Shown here: one piece after another, positions 35,342 through 44,346 of the stretch
How the letters are laid out: each line of letters begins with the position of its first letter
How positions within the stretch are numbered: the first letter of the stretch is position 1
Assembly: GCA_014239365.1 (NCBI GenBank)
Contig: JAAZZB010000046.1
Coordinates: forward strand, 1 to 48,891
Direction of reading: 5' to 3'
Origin: Verrucomicrobiia bacterium
GTDB taxonomy: Bacteria > Verrucomicrobiota > Verrucomicrobiia > Limisphaerales > UBA1100
DNA length: 48,891 bases
Translations under genes and position numbers: made by a program
Notes under the pieces: generated by a model
What the model was told of the DNA's origin: nothing
The model's database searches: none
Seen by the model: only the letters and a program-made list of their open reading frames with translations

Positions 35342-35946
35342 CAGTTGCAAAACTCCAGTTGGCCGAGTGCGGTGGCAACGCCGCCGAGCACTTTGACAGG
35401 CGATTGGGTGGAATCGATGTCGTGCACGATTCTGGCGTCAAAACAATCGAGCACCGGCTGGGTTTCTTGTTTGTAGGTTTCGAAGCGTTGGCGGATGATG
35501 TCGAGGTTGGCGTCGTCCAAGCGGCTTTCGAGCAGAGCGCGGCGCTGGATGCGCTCGATCATTTGTTCCTGATCCGGACAGGCAAGGTGCAGCACGGCAA
35601 GCACGTTGACGTGTTCGTGCATCATTTCCACTTGGTGCGGATTGCGCGGGATGCCATCGAGCACGAGAAAATCCTGCGCGGGATGGAATGCTCCTTTGAC
35701 GATGGCGCTTTCCATATTTTTTTGCCAAAGGGTGACTGTGAATTCGTCAGGCACCAATTCGCCCCGGCTTGAGTATTCGAGAAAAGTTTTGCCCAGCGGA
35801 TCATCCGGGCGCAGATTGCGGAAGGCATCGCCGCAGGCAAAGTAGTAACAATTGGGGAGGTTGCGCAGGATGCGCCCCTGAGTTCCTTTGCCGGAACCGG
35901 GCGCGCCAAAGAGCAGCACGGCGTTGTATTTCATTTGTTCAGACAT
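35341..35946 (-). CDS. Adenylate kinase-like nucleoside monophosphate kinase
   Basis: 201 residues or slightly fewer, from the ATG at 35946 (MSEQMKYNAVLLFGAPGSGK); a GAGGTG sequence precedes this ATG, and a second ATG at 35934 is possible. The P-loop GAPGSGKGTQ, the NMP-binding region (CGDAFRNLRP) and LVLDGIPRNPHQ are clear. The LID is short (RRALLESRLDDANLDIIRQR) and lacks the long zinc-type insertion, so it is a short-form adenylate kinase or a related NMP kinase. It overlaps the upstream gene by 8 bp and fmt by 1 bp. Confidence 0.82.
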   Translation of the reverse strand: MSEQMKYNAVLLFGAPGSGKGTQGRILRNLPNCYYFACGDAFRNLRPDDPLGKTFLEYSSRGELVPDEFTVTLWQKNMESAIVKGAFHPAQDFLVLDGIPRNPHQVEMMHEHVNVLAVLHLACPDQEQMIERIQRRALLESRLDDANLDIIRQRFETYKQETQPVLDCFDARIVHDIDSTQSPVKVLGGVATALGQLEFCN

Positions 35947-37249
35947 GGCCCAGCACCTCCACTTCGGTGAGGTCGGCATAGGTCACAAATTCTTCCATCC
36001 ATTGGCCTTGATCCGCAAAAATAAATTGCAGTCCCGTGGCATCCACCGCCGAAATGTAGTGCACGGAATATTCGGTGGACGCGGTACGCAGAATCAAGGC
36101 CTCTCCCGAGGTGGCCGCCGCGCCCACAAATTGAGCAAAGTATTCGCTGAAAAACGCCGGGGTGAAATCGTACTCGGAACTATGATAATGTTCGAGTGAC
36201 TGGGCGACCGGAACTGGCGCAGTTGGCGCAGATGGCGCAGATGGCGCAGCGAAGGGTTCTTCCGCGAATTGAGTTTCTTCAACCCCGCCCGCGGGCAGGT
36301 TTGCGTAAGGCGAATCCGGATCGTCCTCGTATTTCAAACTACGCGGCGCGGGTAAAGGCGTGGGCGGCGTGGTGCCGGGCAACTCGGCCGCACCGGGCAC
36401 GCCGAGTGCAGCCGGTGCGGTGGAGGCAACGGCAGCCTGTGGCGGCAACGCAAGAAATACCGCCGGGCCCAAAACCGGCAGTGCTGCGCTCAGAGCGCAC
36501 ACGAGTTTCACAGGGCGGTTTTTAAACCGGGCAATTTCAAAACCCGCATAACCGCTCAGGGCCATCACCAATAACGCGAGAAATATTCCGGCAGGATTAA
36601 ACACCACTTCCGGGCTCAAGACGCTGGCGGGCGGGCGGCGTTCCGGGAAGGACGCCACGCCGGGAGGTTCAGCAAGTTGAAAGGTGGAAGCCGGGGCAGC
36701 GGCGGCATTGGTTGCCGGCTGTGGCTGAGGCGGCAAGCTGTTGGTGGGTGCGGGGTTTGCTGCCGCGATCTGTACGGGCTGCGGCATTCCTGTGTTGGGA
36801 TTCACCGCAGGCGGAGCGGGAGCATTGGTGAGTAGCACCGGCTGTGGCGCAGGTGGCTGGATGGGCTGAATAGGTTGGGCGGGATGGGCGGGTTGGACTG
36901 GCTGTGCCGGCGGCGCTACCGCAGGGGGAGTTTGCTTCTTCCGGGCCGTCTCAAGGGCATCCATAATTTTGAATTTTGCTTCGCGGGATTTTTGATTGAA
37001 AACGGGATCCTTCAAAAGCTCACTAAGTATCACGCCCAAACTGCGCGCAGTAAATTCGTCCCAACGATGGCGCACGCCGTTGCCAAACCCGCCGCCGACG
37101 GGCCGCAGCACGACGCCCTCCGCGTTCACGGAAATCACGCTGTGTATCTGAGCTTGTCCGCGGTCGCCCTGAAATTCCACGAGAAACGCGCCACGCGCTT
37201 CCGGCATCGCAACCAGCAGCCAAACCAATAATGAAATCCACCCCCTCAC
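35939..37249 (-). CDS. Proline-rich membrane protein of unknown function
   Basis: 436 residues, not recognised. A signal or anchor helix (about 5-21) is followed by a small folded region (22-100). Next come about 110 residues rich in Pro, Ala and Gln (PAQPVQPAHPAQPIQPIQPP). Two adjacent hydrophobic segments lie near 222-240 and 252-275, then a second Pro/Ala linker with an APSAPSAPTAP repeat (DNA repeat near 36225-36250). The C-terminal domain of about 90 residues (HYHSSEYDFTPAFFSEYFAQ) is probably folded. The GTG at 37249 follows a GAGGAG sequence without spacer, so the true start could be a few codons in. It lies 31 bp after nnrD and overlaps the adk-like gene. Confidence 0.75.
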   Translation of the reverse strand: MRGWISLLVWLLVAMPEARGAFLVEFQGDRGQAQIHSVISVNAEGVVLRPVGGGFGNGVRHRWDEFTARSLGVILSELLKDPVFNQKSREAKFKIMDALETARKKQTPPAVAPPAQPVQPAHPAQPIQPIQPPAPQPVLLTNAPAPPAVNPNTGMPQPVQIAAANPAPTNSLPPQPQPATNAAAAPASTFQLAEPPGVASFPERRPPASVLSPEVVFNPAGIFLALLVMALSGYAGFEIARFKNRPVKLVCALSAALPVLGPAVFLALPPQAAVASTAPAALGVPGAAELPGTTPPTPLPAPRSLKYEDDPDSPYANLPAGGVEETQFAEEPFAAPSAPSAPTAPVPVAQSLEHYHSSEYDFTPAFFSEYFAQFVGAAATSGEALILRTASTEYSVHYISAVDATGLQFIFADQGQWMEEFVTYADLTEVEVLGHV

Positions 37250-37280
37250 TCCTCAGTCAACGTGCACCAGAAAATCGATT

Positions 37281-38708
37281 TCAGCAATCAAAATCGGTTT
37301 CCAAAATTGAAAGCAACGTCTCAAGACCCCAAGCACAACTGAAGCTCGAAAGATGATCCGCCGCCGCCCCGTGCCGCCACACCGCCTGCGCGACAATCTC
37401 AATCGGCGCGGACTCCAAATCATTACGAGCCAACCAGCCGCCCAAGTGCCCTGCCAACACATCCCCGCTACCGCCTTGGGCGAGGTGTGGGTTTCCCGTG
37501 CTGTTGATGCTCACCGGCCCCTCAAACGCACCGATGAGTGAGTGGCGTCCTTTGAGTACCGTGATGGCTCCGCCGCAGATCGCCGAAACTTTCCGCATCG
37601 CCTGCACGCGATCGGACTGAACATTGCCGGGAGTCGTTTCCAAAAGTCTGGCGGCTTCCCCGGGATGCGGCGTCACTACACGCACTGCATTTTCCGGGAT
37701 GGGTTCATTGGCAATCCATTCCAGCGCGCTGGCGTCCACAACAATTGGGTTCTCCGAATCCCTCCAAAGACTCACCGCTACTTGGCGCAAACTCTCCGGC
37801 ACATCCGGTCCCGCCAATCCCGGCCCGATGACCACCGCCGTGCAGGCACTCAACGTTTGAACCACATTAGCATCCCAAGGATGCACCATCGCCGATTGCA
37901 ACTGCGCCGCTACCGGCGCATACGCTGGTGTGAACACGCTCACCAAACCCACACCCGAACTTGCCGCCGCGCGCGCCGCCAACACCGCCGCGCCGTGATA
38001 CCCCGTGGAACCAGCGATGATACCGACGTGCCCAAAAGTGCCTTTGTGCGAACTGGCCGCACGTTTGGGGACAAAAAATTGGAAGTCATCTGCTTGCACC
38101 CAGCGCAGTTCGCCCAATGACGGCGGATCGACTAAGGCAATCTCCGCAACCACTTCCAAGTGCCCCACAAATTCCGCAGCACATTCCGATATCAAACCGC
38201 TTTTGGGAGCGCCGAAGGTCAGTGTGAAATCCGCCCGCACCGCCGCGCCGCGCGGTTGGCTGGTATCCGCATCCAACCCCGAAGGCACATCCACGGCCAA
38301 CACCGGAATGCGCAGGCGCTGTGTGGCTTCGTTGAGTCGCCCGATAAAGTCACACCAATCGGCCGACAACTCCCGGTTGAGGCCAATGCCAAATAAGCCA
38401 TCCACCACCAACGACACGTCAGATAAATTCGGCAACGCCTCGGTGCAATCACTCACTTCGAGCACTTGGATGCGCTCATTGAACTCGCGCGCCGTGAGTA
38501 TTTCAGCAGCAATTCGCGCATCACCGCCATTATTGCCTTTGCCAATCAGAAAAAGAATCGAAGGATCGAAAAAATTCGCAATGCTTTCAGCCTTGGACGT
38601 CACAGCACCACCAGCCTGATTCATCACCGCTTCCACGGAAACGCCCGCCGCCCAAGTGCGCTCCTCCCACTCGCGCATTTGCGCCACGGAAATGATCGGC
38701 AATGGCAT
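37281..38708 (-). CDS. Bifunctional NAD(P)HX epimerase / ADP-dependent NAD(P)HX dehydratase
   Basis: 475 residues joining two repair activities. The N-terminal YjeF_N epimerase domain (about 1-215) has GKGNNGGDARIAAEIL, VDGLFGIGLNRE and AVDVPSGLDADT. The C-terminal ribokinase-like dehydratase domain (about 220-470) has VVTPHPGEAARLL and the nucleotide motif QGGSGDVLAG. Together they restore hydrated NADH and NADPH. The canonical GNNGGDG motif reads GNNGGDA here. It is 3 bp downstream of msrP in the reading direction. Confidence 0.94.
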   Translation of the reverse strand: MPLPIISVAQMREWEERTWAAGVSVEAVMNQAGGAVTSKAESIANFFDPSILFLIGKGNNGGDARIAAEILTAREFNERIQVLEVSDCTEALPNLSDVSLVVDGLFGIGLNRELSADWCDFIGRLNEATQRLRIPVLAVDVPSGLDADTSQPRGAAVRADFTLTFGAPKSGLISECAAEFVGHLEVVAEIALVDPPSLGELRWVQADDFQFFVPKRAASSHKGTFGHVGIIAGSTGYHGAAVLAARAAASSGVGLVSVFTPAYAPVAAQLQSAMVHPWDANVVQTLSACTAVVIGPGLAGPDVPESLRQVAVSLWRDSENPIVVDASALEWIANEPIPENAVRVVTPHPGEAARLLETTPGNVQSDRVQAMRKVSAICGGAITVLKGRHSLIGAFEGPVSINSTGNPHLAQGGSGDVLAGHLGGWLARNDLESAPIEIVAQAVWRHGAAADHLSSFSCAWGLETLLSILETDFDC

Positions 38709-38711
38709 AAA

Positions 38712-39662
38712 TTAACGCCGATACAATCCGGCCACTGCACCGTAACCGTTGTACTTCAAAGTGCGCACGCGCAAGCCGTTCATGCCTTTCATTTCCTCGC
38801 TGGCTTGGCTCCAGCGCGGATGCGGCTTTGCGGGATCCACGTTCGACTCAAACGGATACTCCACCGCCGAAAGCGTGTTCCACAACGTCTTGGGCTGCTT
38901 CGCCACAAACTCAATTTTGACAATGCTCTTGATGCTTTTGTAGCCGTACTTCCACGGCACCACCAATCGAAGCGGCGCGCCGTTTTGCTTGAGCAAGGGT
39001 TTGCCGTACATTCCTGTGGCCACAAAAGTGAGGTCGTGCATCGCCTCGGCGATTCGCAATCCTTCCGTGTACGGCCACGGATATTGCGGCAACCTCGCGA
39101 TGCCGGGCATTTGAGCCGGAACCATCGCGGTGGTGAATTTTACAAATTTAGCTTCCTTGGTTGGCTCGGCCAATTCGATCAGTCGGCGCAATGAAAAGCC
39201 CGACCACGGCAGAATCATCCCCCACCCTTCCACGCAACGAAAGCGATACACCCGCTCTTCAACCCCGAACTTGGCCACCATGTCCTGCGCATCCATCTTG
39301 AAAGGCTTTTTGCATAAGCCCCCAATTGTGATCGGCCACGGCTCCGTACGGAACCCCCCGACCAATCGCTGCACCTGAAATTTGTCGGTGGAGAATTCGT
39401 AAAAATTATTGTAGCCTGTGCCCCACTGATGAGGCGTGGGCCGGAAGTTGGGATTGTATTTGGCGTTGCGTTTGCCGGGATAGAGTTTCAGGTTTTGAGC
39501 GGCCGTGACCGCCGCACTGGCGTCGTGTGCCAGCAAGCCGCTTCCCAAGCCAACGCCCAAACCGAGCGATTTTATAAATTGCCGGCGGTTGCGATAAGTT
39601 GATTCAGGAGTCACGGCGGACTCCGGTAGATACCAATCGGGTCGAATGATGACGTTCGCCAT
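38712..39662 (-). CDS. msrP: Periplasmic protein-methionine-sulfoxide reductase catalytic subunit MsrP (YedY)
   Basis: 316 residues from the ATG at 39662 (MANVIIRPDWYLPESAVTPE). The Tat signal has twin arginines at 26-27 (RNRRQFIKSLGLG), and an acidic-hydrophobic N-region typical of MsrP precedes it. The molybdopterin-ligating Cys143 is in YRFRCVEGW. Other family stretches are TGYNNFYEF, LVVPWKYGYKSIKSIV and PHPRWSQASE. It reduces methionine sulfoxide in exported proteins. The haem partner msrQ is not adjacent, so the electron donor is encoded elsewhere or differs. It is divergent from nadC across about 83 bp. Confidence 0.95.
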   Translation of the reverse strand: MANVIIRPDWYLPESAVTPESTYRNRRQFIKSLGLGVGLGSGLLAHDASAAVTAAQNLKLYPGKRNAKYNPNFRPTPHQWGTGYNNFYEFSTDKFQVQRLVGGFRTEPWPITIGGLCKKPFKMDAQDMVAKFGVEERVYRFRCVEGWGMILPWSGFSLRRLIELAEPTKEAKFVKFTTAMVPAQMPGIARLPQYPWPYTEGLRIAEAMHDLTFVATGMYGKPLLKQNGAPLRLVVPWKYGYKSIKSIVKIEFVAKQPKTLWNTLSAVEYPFESNVDPAKPHPRWSQASEEMKGMNGLRVRTLKYNGYGAVAGLYRR

Positions 39663-39745
39663 GAAATTAATCTGCCACAGATGACGCGAAAATGACACCT
39701 TTTTTCACTTTAATTTCACATGAAACAGGAAAACGGTTTGCCACA

Positions 39746-40627
39746 ATGCGTGGCACACTTCAAGAATGGGCCGTGGCCGCGCTCGACGAACAACTGATCC
39801 AACAACACGTGCAACGCGCTCTTTCTGAGGATATTGGCACGGGCGATGTAACGACCAACACATTGCTGCCGGCCAATGCCATGGGGCGCGCAATGATTGT
39901 CGCGCGCGAACCCCTCACGCTATGTGGGCTTGCGCTCGCGAAAGCAGCATTCACTCAACTTTCGGCCGATGCAATTTTTGAGTCTCCCGTCGAGGATGGT
40001 AATGATCTTAAACTCGGTGATACGATCCTCGAAATAAACGCGCCGTGTCGCGCGCTGCTCACCGCCGAACGAACCGCGTTGAATTATCTCCAACGCCTTT
40101 CCGGCATCGCCACGCAAGCGGCGCGTTATGTGGAAGCCGTGCGCGGCACCGGCGTGTTGATTCTCGACACCCGCAAGACCACCCCCGGCTGGCGTGCGTT
40201 TGAAAAATACGCCGTACAATGCGGCGGCGCGCGCAATCATCGGCGCGGCCTTGATGATCTCATCATGATCAAAGACAACCACCTCGCCGCCCTGCCCGGG
40301 CCCGATCCGGTGGCCGGTGCCGTGGCGCGCGCGCACGAAGCCGCGCCGGATTTAAAAGTGGAGGTCGAGGCCGATACCCTTGAGCAAGCCGACGCCGCTG
40401 CCAAAGCCGGCGCCAACATTATCCTGCTCGATAATATGCCGCCGGAAATGCTGCGCGAAGCCGTGGCCCTCATCGACGGTCGCAGCCAAACCGAAGCCAG
40501 CGGCGGCATCACGCTCGACTCCATCCGCGCCGTTGCGGAAACCGGCGTCAATTACATCTCCGTCGGTGCCCTCACGCATTCCGCGGTGGCGGTCGATATC
40601 GCCATGGACTTCACCCCAACACAATGA
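39746..40627 (+). CDS. nadC: Nicotinate-nucleotide pyrophosphorylase (carboxylating)
   Basis: 293 residues from the ATG at 39746 (MRGTLQEWAVAALDEQLIQQ). An earlier ATG at 39692 would add 18 non-conserved residues. Motifs: EDIGTGDVTT near the N-terminus, TAERTALNYLQRLSGIAT, DTRKTTPGWRAFEKYAVQCG with the basic quinolinate-binding residues, and EVEADTLEQA. It converts quinolinate and PRPP to NaMN in NAD synthesis. Its TGA overlaps the birA ATG (ATGA at 40624-40627). Confidence 0.96.
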   Translation: MRGTLQEWAVAALDEQLIQQHVQRALSEDIGTGDVTTNTLLPANAMGRAMIVAREPLTLCGLALAKAAFTQLSADAIFESPVEDGNDLKLGDTILEINAPCRALLTAERTALNYLQRLSGIATQAARYVEAVRGTGVLILDTRKTTPGWRAFEKYAVQCGGARNHRRGLDDLIMIKDNHLAALPGPDPVAGAVARAHEAAPDLKVEVEADTLEQADAAAKAGANIILLDNMPPEMLREAVALIDGRSQTEASGGITLDSIRAVAETGVNYISVGALTHSAVAVDIAMDFTPTQ

Positions 40628-41601
40628 CTTCCGCCGCGCAACTACTCTCCGCCCTGCGCGCCCATCCCGAGGGTGTGGCCGGCACGGATTTGTGCCAACA
40701 ACTCGGCGTCACCCGCGCCGCAGTGTGGTCGCACATTGAATCCCTGCGCGAGGCGGGCTTCGAGATCATCGCCAGTCCGCATCGCGGGTATCAGCTCGTA
40801 TCCGCGCCGAGCGCACTTCTCGCGGTGGATCTCCAATCCCGCCACAAAAAAGGACAAACCATCGGCAACACCATTCACGTACTTGCCCAAACGACTTCGA
40901 CCAACGACGAGGTCAGCCAAGCCGCGCTGGAAAACCATCCCGAAGGACTTGTGGTTTTCGCCGAATGCCAATCCGCCGGACGCGGACGAATGGGCCGCCG
41001 ATGGTCCTCGCCCACTGGACGTGGCTTGTGGTTTTCAGTTTTGCTTCGCCCGAGCCTTGCCCCGAGCGAATGCACCCAACTCACTGCAGCATCAGCCAAT
41101 GCACTCGTGCGCGCCATCCAATCAGTTACTGGGATTACGCCGGAAATCAAATGGCCCAACGACCTTTTGATCAACGGCAAAAAAGTCGCCGGCATCCTCA
41201 CCGAAATGAGCGCCGAACTCGAAAACGTCCGCTCGGTCATTCTCGGCATCGGCATTGACGTCAACCAAACCGCCAGCGAATTTCCCGCTGACCTGAGAAG
41301 CATCGCCACTTCGCTCAAGCTGGCCACCGGCAAATCTGTTTCGCGAGCGAACCTTGCTGAAGCCCTACTGCGCGAACTAGACCACGAATACGCGCGCATT
41401 CTCGCCGGTGATTTCACCGCTGTCGCCGAGGAATGGGCCAACCACTGCACCACACTCGGAAAGCTGGCCACCATCGATATGGGCACCCGCCGCGTACGCG
41501 GCCGCGCCGAAGCACTGGACGAAAACGGCGCACTACTGCTCCGCACCGAGCACGGCCGCATCGAACGCATCATTGGCGGCGAAGTTACACTTACTAAATA
41601 A
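40624..41601 (+). CDS. birA: Biotin-protein ligase / biotin operon repressor
   Basis: 325 residues. The N-terminal winged helix (about 1-62, LCQQLGVTRAAVWSHIESLR) indicates a regulator-type BirA. The catalytic domain has TSTNDE, the biotinoyl-AMP loop GRGRMGRRW and KWPNDLLINGKKVAGILTE, and a small C-terminal SH3-like domain. It attaches biotin to acetyl-CoA carboxylase and may repress biotin genes; no bio genes are in the window. It overlaps nadC by 4 bp and precedes coaX by 4 bp, a common birA-coaX pairing. Confidence 0.95.
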   Translation: MTSAAQLLSALRAHPEGVAGTDLCQQLGVTRAAVWSHIESLREAGFEIIASPHRGYQLVSAPSALLAVDLQSRHKKGQTIGNTIHVLAQTTSTNDEVSQAALENHPEGLVVFAECQSAGRGRMGRRWSSPTGRGLWFSVLLRPSLAPSECTQLTAASANALVRAIQSVTGITPEIKWPNDLLINGKKVAGILTEMSAELENVRSVILGIGIDVNQTASEFPADLRSIATSLKLATGKSVSRANLAEALLRELDHEYARILAGDFTAVAEEWANHCTTLGKLATIDMGTRRVRGRAEALDENGALLLRTEHGRIERIIGGEVTLTK

Positions 41602-41605
41602 CACG

Positions 41606-42349
41606 ATGATTCTACTGCTCGACATTGGCAACACCCACACCCACGCCGGCATTGCGCGCGGCAAACGCATTGCGCCGCACGACATTTTCCCAACAATAGA
41701 TTGGCAAGGGGTTCGTGCAAAAAAATGGCTGCAACAATTCATTAAAAAAAACGCCGTATCAACCGCCACCGTGTGCAGTGTTGTGCCCGCCGCCACGCGC
41801 GCGGCACGAACAGTGTTGCGTGAATTGGGATTGAAACCAGAAGTCATCACCCATCGCAATTGTGGGCTGGAAACTGATTACCCAAAACCGTCCACCATCG
41901 GCCCCGATCGCCTGGCCAACGCGCGTGCAGGGATCGAATACTTTGGAGCGCCCGTGGTCATTATTGATTTCGGCACCGCAGTAACGTTCGATATCGTCGA
42001 TCCGCAAGGCCGCTACATCGGCGGCATCATCGCCCCGGGGCTTTCGGCCATGACCGATTATTTGCACGAAAAAACCGCGCTGCTACCGCGGATTAAAATC
42101 CGTGATTCGAACACCGCCATCGGCAAATCCACCGAACAAGCCATGCTCATTGGCGCAGTCCACGGGTATCGCGGGCTCATCAGCGGACTGATCGACGAGT
42201 TGCGACGCGAATTAAAAGTTCGCAAGCTTCCCGTAATCGCCACCGGCGGCGCTTCAAAAATTATCGCGCGACAGTGTCCGGAGATTAACGCAGTGCGCCC
42301 TCTCCTCACACTGGAAGGGCTTCGGCTCGCTTCCGTCCACGCGAATTGA
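41606..42349 (+). CDS. coaX: Type III pantothenate kinase
   Basis: 247 residues from the ATG at 41606 (MILLLDIGNTHTHAGIARGK); the frame extends farther upstream, but only inside birA. ASKHA fold: the phosphate-1 motif DIGNT, GPDRLANARAG, IDFGTAVTFDIVD (catalytic Asp) and GGIIAPGL, ending with ATGGASKII. It phosphorylates pantothenate in CoA synthesis, usually needs a monovalent cation and is not feedback-inhibited by CoA. It lies between birA and trpA (15 bp). Confidence 0.95.
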   Translation: MILLLDIGNTHTHAGIARGKRIAPHDIFPTIDWQGVRAKKWLQQFIKKNAVSTATVCSVVPAATRAARTVLRELGLKPEVITHRNCGLETDYPKPSTIGPDRLANARAGIEYFGAPVVIIDFGTAVTFDIVDPQGRYIGGIIAPGLSAMTDYLHEKTALLPRIKIRDSNTAIGKSTEQAMLIGAVHGYRGLISGLIDELRRELKVRKLPVIATGGASKIIARQCPEINAVRPLLTLEGLRLASVHAN

Positions 42350-42364
42350 TAGGCTCCCGCGCGG

Positions 42365-43165
42365 ATGAATCGAATCAACCAGCGCTTTGCCGATCTGCGT
42401 GCCGCAGGCCAAAAAGGTTTCGTAGCCTACATCGGCGCAGGCGACCCCAATCTTGCCGCCACGGAAAATCTCGCCGTGGCACTCGATGCCGCCGGCGTGG
42501 ACGTCCTTGAACTGGGCGTCCCCTTTAGCGATCCGCTCGCCGATGGCCTCGTCAATCAACTCGCCGCCCAGCGCGGCCTCGCCAGCGGCACCACGCCCGC
42601 TAAGTTACTCGAAACCATCGCCGCCATCCGCAAGCACTCACAAATTCCGATCGTCCTCTATATATACTACAACCTCATCCACCGGCGCGGGTTGGCTGAA
42701 TTTATCACCGCCGCTGCCGAAGCAGGCGTGGACGGAATCCTCGCGCTGGATCTCCCGCCCGAAGAGGCTGACCAATACGAAGCCCACATGCGCGAAGCTG
42801 AGATGTGCAGCATTTGGCTCGTCGCCCCCACCACGCCTGCGGACCGCGTGGCCACCATCACCGCGCGCGGCAGCGGATTTATTTATTACATCTCGCGCGA
42901 AGGCGTTACCGGAATGCAATCCAACGTGGCCGCTAATCTGGAACAAATGACCGACGTCATCCGCCAACACACCGAACTGCCCATCGCCGTGGGATTTGGA
43001 ATTTCTAACCCCGATCAAGCCCGAGAAGTCGCGGCGTGCAGCGATGCCATCGTGGTCGGAAGTGCGATTGTGAATCAAATCGCCGAGCACAGCGCGAAAC
43101 CCGATATGCCCGAACGAGTCGGTGCTTTTGTGAAAACGCTCGTGGATGCAATCAAGGAAAAATAA
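42365..43165 (+). CDS. trpA: Tryptophan synthase alpha chain
   Basis: 266 residues. TIM barrel with the catalytic Glu in LELGVPFSDPLADG and the catalytic Asp in the same motif; the beta-subunit contact GFIYYISREGVTG is present. After DPLADG the family's P-x-IQ is replaced by LVNQ, a mild deviation. It splits indole-3-glycerol phosphate to indole for TrpB, which is not encoded nearby. The trp genes are thus dispersed, and trpA sits in a cofactor-gene operon between coaX and the sugar-nucleotide enzyme (1 bp). Confidence 0.95.
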   Translation: MNRINQRFADLRAAGQKGFVAYIGAGDPNLAATENLAVALDAAGVDVLELGVPFSDPLADGLVNQLAAQRGLASGTTPAKLLETIAAIRKHSQIPIVLYIYYNLIHRRGLAEFITAAAEAGVDGILALDLPPEEADQYEAHMREAEMCSIWLVAPTTPADRVATITARGSGFIYYISREGVTGMQSNVAANLEQMTDVIRQHTELPIAVGFGISNPDQAREVAACSDAIVVGSAIVNQIAEHSAKPDMPERVGAFVKTLVDAIKEK

Positions 43166-43166
43166 A

Positions 43167-44327
43167 ATGGCTGCAAAAAAGAAATCCAAAAAAACCACGC
43201 TCGCCCTGAAAGATCGGTTTGTGGTTATTCTTGCCGGCGGCAAAGGCGAACGCTTTTGGCCACTCAGCCGCGAAGCCACGCCAAAACAATTGTTGGCCTT
43301 ACTCGGAAAAAAATCCTTTCTGCAAGACACCTTTGAACGAGTAAAATCCTTGGTGCCCACCAAAAATATTTTCATCATCACCAACGAATCCCAAGCCGCC
43401 GCAATCCGCAAACAACTGCCGCGCATCCCGAAAGACAACGTCATCGCCGAACCCTGTGGCCGCGATACTTGCCCCGCCATTACACTGGCCGCCGCGCTGG
43501 TGGGCGCGCGCAGCACGACCGGTGTCATGGCAGTGTTGCCTTCCGATCATGTGATTTCCGCAAAGGGCAGCAAAAAATTCCAACGCATTCTTGAAGACAG
43601 CTTTGATCTCGCCAGTCGCGGCCAAGCCATCATCACCATCGGCATCAAACCCACCAGCCCCGAGACGGGTTACGGCTACATCCACACAGGCGACCGACTT
43701 CCCCCCGTCTCCGGCCGCAAGCCATATAAAACCGCCTTCCATCGCGCTGAACGATTTGTGGAAAAACCGCATTTCGACAAAGCGGTGCAACTCGTCAACA
43801 GCGGCGAGTATCGCTGGAACGCCGGGATGTTTGTGTTTTCTTTTCCGACAATTATTGAGAGCCTGCTTAAACACCAAAAACCATTGCACGCCGTTTGTGA
43901 AAAATGGTTTCACATCGCAAGTTCACCCGCAAAATTGAAGCGTGCATTGAAAAAGGATTATCCGGACTTAAAAAAAGTATCCATTGATTTTGGCGTGATG
44001 GAACATGCGCAAAACGTGATCGTTGCCGATGGCGATTTTGACTGGGACGACCTCGGCGCACTGCCCGCGTTAGCCCGCCACCTCAAACCCGATGCTGAAG
44101 GAAATTGTGCGAATGCGGATTTCATCCACGTGGATGCCGCGCGCAATGTGATTTTTGACACGCGCCCAATAAAGCAACGCACCCCCATCGCGGTCGTCGG
44201 CCTGCGCGATTGTATCATTATTCAAACCGCCGACACCACGCTCGTGGCCCACAAACGTGACGCGCAAAAAGTACGCGAGCTCGTCAACAAACTGGCCGGA
44301 AGCAAGGCCCACAAACATTTGGTCTAA
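43167..44327 (+). CDS. Mannose-1-phosphate guanylyltransferase (GDP-mannose pyrophosphorylase)
   Basis: 386 residues from the ATG at 43167, one base after the trpA stop. A Lys-rich N-terminus (MAAKKKSKKTT) precedes the nucleotidyltransferase core: VILAGGKGERFWPLSREATPKQ, AEPCGRDTCPAI, VLPSDHVI, FVEKPHFD, GEYRWNAGMFVF and DFDWDDLGA. It makes GDP-mannose for polysaccharides or glycolipids. There is no fused mannose-6-phosphate isomerase domain, so it is the short (single-function) form. Confidence 0.93.
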   Translation: MAAKKKSKKTTLALKDRFVVILAGGKGERFWPLSREATPKQLLALLGKKSFLQDTFERVKSLVPTKNIFIITNESQAAAIRKQLPRIPKDNVIAEPCGRDTCPAITLAAALVGARSTTGVMAVLPSDHVISAKGSKKFQRILEDSFDLASRGQAIITIGIKPTSPETGYGYIHTGDRLPPVSGRKPYKTAFHRAERFVEKPHFDKAVQLVNSGEYRWNAGMFVFSFPTIIESLLKHQKPLHAVCEKWFHIASSPAKLKRALKKDYPDLKKVSIDFGVMEHAQNVIVADGDFDWDDLGALPALARHLKPDAEGNCANADFIHVDAARNVIFDTRPIKQRTPIAVVGLRDCIIIQTADTTLVAHKRDAQKVRELVNKLAGSKAHKHLV

Positions 44328-44346
44328 GGACCTGTCTACAAACAAA

